DNA of 64,000 nt from Arthrobacter sp. (lineage in GTDB: Bacteria; Actinomycetota; Actinomycetes; Actinomycetales; Micrococcaceae), in NCBI RefSeq assembly GCF_031179985.1, contig NZ_JAPSHJ010000001.1, positions 9,392-73,391 on the forward strand, in the 5' to 3' direction. Numbering within the stretch: the stretch's first letter is position 1; each line of letters opens with the position of its first letter. Below the pieces are notes generated by a model. The model was not told where the DNA came from, ran no database searches, and saw only the letters and a list, made by a program, of their open reading frames with translations. The translations under genes and the position numbers were made by a program. This document shows positions 61,974 through 64,000 of the stretch, one piece after another.

Positions 61974-62981
61974 TCAGGGTGTCTGGACGGAAGCGACAAT
62001 GGCGTCGATCACTGTTTCCACCCTGACCTGCTCCGCAACAGCTTCGAAGCCCAGGATCAGCCTATGCCTGAACACACGGTGTGCCAGGGACTTTACGTCC
62101 TCAGGGATCACGTGGTCGCGGCCGTCCAGCAAAGCGACTGCCCGGGCTGCCTGGCTGAACGCGATGCTGGCACGGGGGCTGGCGCCGAACTCGATGAAGC
62201 CGGCAAGCCTGGCGTCGATGTACTGGGCGGCATTCCGCGTGACGTAGACCAGTCCGACAATGTAACGCACGATCGCGGGATCGATGTATACGCGGCGGAC
62301 CAACTCCTGGACCTCTGAAATCGCGCCCAAGGAGGCGGCTGCGGCAGGCTTCTGTTCATCAGTGAAGACCCCGGCATCGATCCGGCGGATAATTTCAGCC
62401 TCTTCGGCGGGCGTCGGATAATCCAGTACATCCTTGAGCATGAACCGGTCCATTTGGGCTTCGGGGAGAACGTAGGTCCCCTCCTGCTCAATCGGGTTCT
62501 GCGTCGCCAGCACGAGGAACGGCGACGGCAAACGATAGACCACTCCCCCGATGGTCGTCTGCCGTTCCTGCATGGCTTCGAGCATGGCGCTCTGGGTTTT
62601 GGCACTCGACCGGTTAATTTCATCCAGGAGCACGATGTTGGCATGCACCGGACCCAACTGGGTGACGAAAGTTCCCTTGGCGGCATCGTAGATCTGGGTG
62701 CCGGCGATGTCGCTGGGCAGCAGGTCCGGCGTGCACTGGATGCGGCGGAAGTCAGCGCTGACGGCGTCGGCAACAGTCTGGGCGGCAGTGGTTTTGGCCA
62801 GCCCGGGGACACTCTCAAGGAGAATGTGCCCTCCGGTCATCAGGCCGATGAGGAGCGATTCCCGCAGCCTGGCCTGTCCAACTACCTTCGCTTCAAAACT
62901 GCGGGAAATGTCCCCCATGATCTGCTTGGCCCGGGCAAGCTCATCCGGTTCGATCCTGACGGGCGCCGTCGTCTGAAGCAC
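61974..62981 (-). CDS. MoxR-family AAA+ ATPase
   Basis: A 335-residue AAA+ ATPase. The motifs are GGHILLESVPGLAKTTAAQT (Walker A), NIVLLDEINRSSAKTQSAML (Walker B), ATQNPIEQEGTYVLPEAQMD (sensor 1 and the MoxR signature) and SPRASIAFSQAARAVALL (sensor 2). Such ATPases act as chaperones that activate or assemble partners with VWA proteins. GTG 62981 follows AGGGGG. It is the first gene of the six-gene operon. Confidence 0.93.
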   Translation of the reverse strand: MLQTTAPVRIEPDELARAKQIMGDISRSFEAKVVGQARLRESLLIGLMTGGHILLESVPGLAKTTAAQTVADAVSADFRRIQCTPDLLPSDIAGTQIYDAAKGTFVTQLGPVHANIVLLDEINRSSAKTQSAMLEAMQERQTTIGGVVYRLPSPFLVLATQNPIEQEGTYVLPEAQMDRFMLKDVLDYPTPAEEAEIIRRIDAGVFTDEQKPAAAASLGAISEVQELVRRVYIDPAIVRYIVGLVYVTRNAAQYIDARLAGFIEFGASPRASIAFSQAARAVALLDGRDHVIPEDVKSLAHRVFRHRLILGFEAVAEQVRVETVIDAIVASVQTP

Positions 62982-63143
62982 TGAAATCCCCCTGAAAGCT
63001 GCTGGTTGCCGTAGGGAGGTGCCTCCCCGCGGCGCGACGGCGGCATCAAGCGCCGCCACCGGCCATCCTATCCAAACGGAACCACCCATTTTGGGCAATG
63101 GGGACTACTCCCCATGCGCGGGCCGCAGGTCTATCCTGATGGC

Positions 63144-63347
63144 ATGATTCAGCTTCCAACCAATTACCAGCAGTATCTCTCGGCACAGGATCAGCACGTT
63201 GTCGATGCAATCCGCCCCGTCCTGATGCAGTCAGCAGCCGACCAGAAGTACGGCGTACGGGTGGTCTACAACCCCGGAGCCACAGGGCACCAGGCCCACC
63301 TCGATGAGACGTTGCCCTACGGAACGATTATTGAGGACATCGACTAG
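63144..63347 (+). CDS. small hypothetical protein
   Basis: A 67-residue soluble protein starting at ATG 63144. It begins MIQLPTNYQQYLSAQDQHVV, a likely helix, and continues with beta-like GVRVVYNPGATGHQAHLDET. No cysteines or membrane segment. It sits between the divergent MoxR operon and the convergent ROK gene, which ends 7 bases away. I recognise no family. Confidence 0.7.
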   Translation: MIQLPTNYQQYLSAQDQHVVDAIRPVLMQSAADQKYGVRVVYNPGATGHQAHLDETLPYGTIIEDID

Positions 63348-63354
63348 AGCCGAT

Positions 63355-64000
63355 TCAGCCCTCAAGCAACAATCGCTGTGAACGCGGCGCAAGGGTGTGC
63401 TCGAGGACCAGGCACGCGGCTCCCACGGCGCCAACATCCTCGCCGACGCCGGTGCCCACCACCTCTATGCCGTGGATCTGCCGGGCAGCGCTGCTGCTTT
63501 CAAGCAGTTCCGGGATCCGGTTCAGATAGCGCTCTGACAGGAGGTTCCAGAAGGGGCCGCCGAACACAACGCGTTCAACGTCGAGGGTGTTGGTGATGAC
63601 CGCTACAGCCCGCGAGACCAGGACCGCCGACCGGTCAATAATCTCCGCCGCGGCACTGTTTCCTGCCTCCGCTGCCTCGAACAACTTGGCGAAGCTGTTC
63701 TGAATTGCAGGCGCCGCGCCGGAATCCCCGGCGTCGTGCTCCAGCACTCCCGCCTCCACTGCCTGGGCGACCAGGACTTGGGGGATGCAGGAAGACTTAA
63801 CGCAGCCCCGAAGACCGCAATCACAGGGCGGGCCGTCAGGATCGACAATGATGTGGCCAATCTCTCCCGCGTTTCCTGACGTTCCTCTTACCAACTCATC
63901 ATTGAGCACGATTCCGCAGCCGATGCCCGTGCCCATATACATAAAGACGAAACTCCCCGAGCCGCTGGGACCACCCGCCCAGGTCTCCGCTACAGCAGCG
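63355..64000 (-). CDS. ROK-family protein, partial (N-terminus outside window)
   Basis: The C-terminal 214 residues of a ROK-family sugar kinase or repressor. MGTGIGCGIVLNDELVRGTS followed by GNAGEIGHI is the second ROK signature, and CDCGLRGCVKSS is the zinc-binding CxCGxxGC motif. IITNTLDVERVVFGG-like sequence (read as VITNTLDVERVVFGG) and VGAVGAACLVLEHTL finish the fold. Whether an N-terminal DNA-binding domain is present cannot be seen, so kinase and NagC/XylR-type repressor remain possible. Confidence 0.9.
   Translation of the reverse strand, partial: AAVAETWAGGPSGSGSFVFMYMGTGIGCGIVLNDELVRGTSGNAGEIGHIIVDPDGPPCDCGLRGCVKSSCIPQVLVAQAVEAGVLEHDAGDSGAAPAIQNSFAKLFEAAEAGNSAAAEIIDRSAVLVSRAVAVITNTLDVERVVFGGPFWNLLSERYLNRIPELLESSSAARQIHGIEVVGTGVGEDVGAVGAACLVLEHTLAPRSQRLLLEG

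Overview
The window is a high-GC chromosomal segment with tightly packed genes and many ATGA start/stop overlaps. It reads as an actinobacterium of the Micrococcaceae, Arthrobacter/Pseudarthrobacter type. This is an inference from the gene content: class Ib nrdHIEF, a mycoredoxin, a DUF1918 protein, several Tat-like lipoproteins, ABC sugar importers under LacI control, and a tripartite tricarboxylate transporter. I saw no rRNA, tRNA, CRISPR array, insertion sequence or phage.

Layout. 1-4.4 kb: a partial ORF, a 47-residue zinc-ribbon miniprotein, an aminoglycoside-phosphotransferase-like kinase, a VOC protein, a decayed gene fragment and an NAD-dependent epimerase. 4.4-7.8 kb: a LacI repressor divergent from a two-permease plus lipoprotein sugar ABC importer, with a paired palindromic operator. 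7.9-20.3 kb: mostly single housekeeping or stress genes: SRAP peptidase, mycoredoxin, thioesterase with lipoate-ligase-like protein, EEP phosphatase, NUDIX, DUF1918, phosphoesterase, SRPBCC, hipBA toxin-antitoxin, AlkD-like glycosylase, RNase Z, GNAT, MFS and SelO. 20.6-25.6 kb: poorly characterised genes (lipoproteins, an AAA ATPase, hypotheticals) and a dienelactone-hydrolase-like lipoprotein that lacks its nucleophile.

25.7-31.0 kb: a LysR regulator divergent from an FAD amine oxidase, a 2-oxoadipate dioxygenase/decarboxylase (HglS type) and an aldehyde dehydrogenase of the aminoadipate-semialdehyde type. Together these look like a pipecolate/lysine catabolic operon. 31.0-36.0 kb: a small lipoprotein, a MerR regulator divergent from a membrane protein, and a second sugar ABC importer. 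36.7-40.9 kb: nrdHIEF, preceded by tandem NrdR-box-like sites and carrying a strong hairpin between nrdE and nrdF.

41.9-52.0 kb is the most interesting region. A GntR regulator is followed by tctC-tctB-tctA, an intracellular sialidase-fold protein, a DapA/NanA-type aldolase, a fucose-isomerase-like protein, an FGGY kinase and a ribokinase-like kinase. Several of these genes overlap by ATGA. It looks like a complete import-and-degrade pathway for an unidentified sugar or sugar acid. A LysR gene and a DUF2004-like gene follow.

53.6-57.3 kb: metF-metE (cobalamin-independent methionine synthesis) behind a leader that can form mutually exclusive stems. 57.4-57.8 kb: a decayed DUF1538-like membrane gene. 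57.9-63.0 kb: a MoxR ATPase / DUF58 / VWA / VWA / TPR operon. The window ends with a short hypothetical gene and a partial ROK-family gene.
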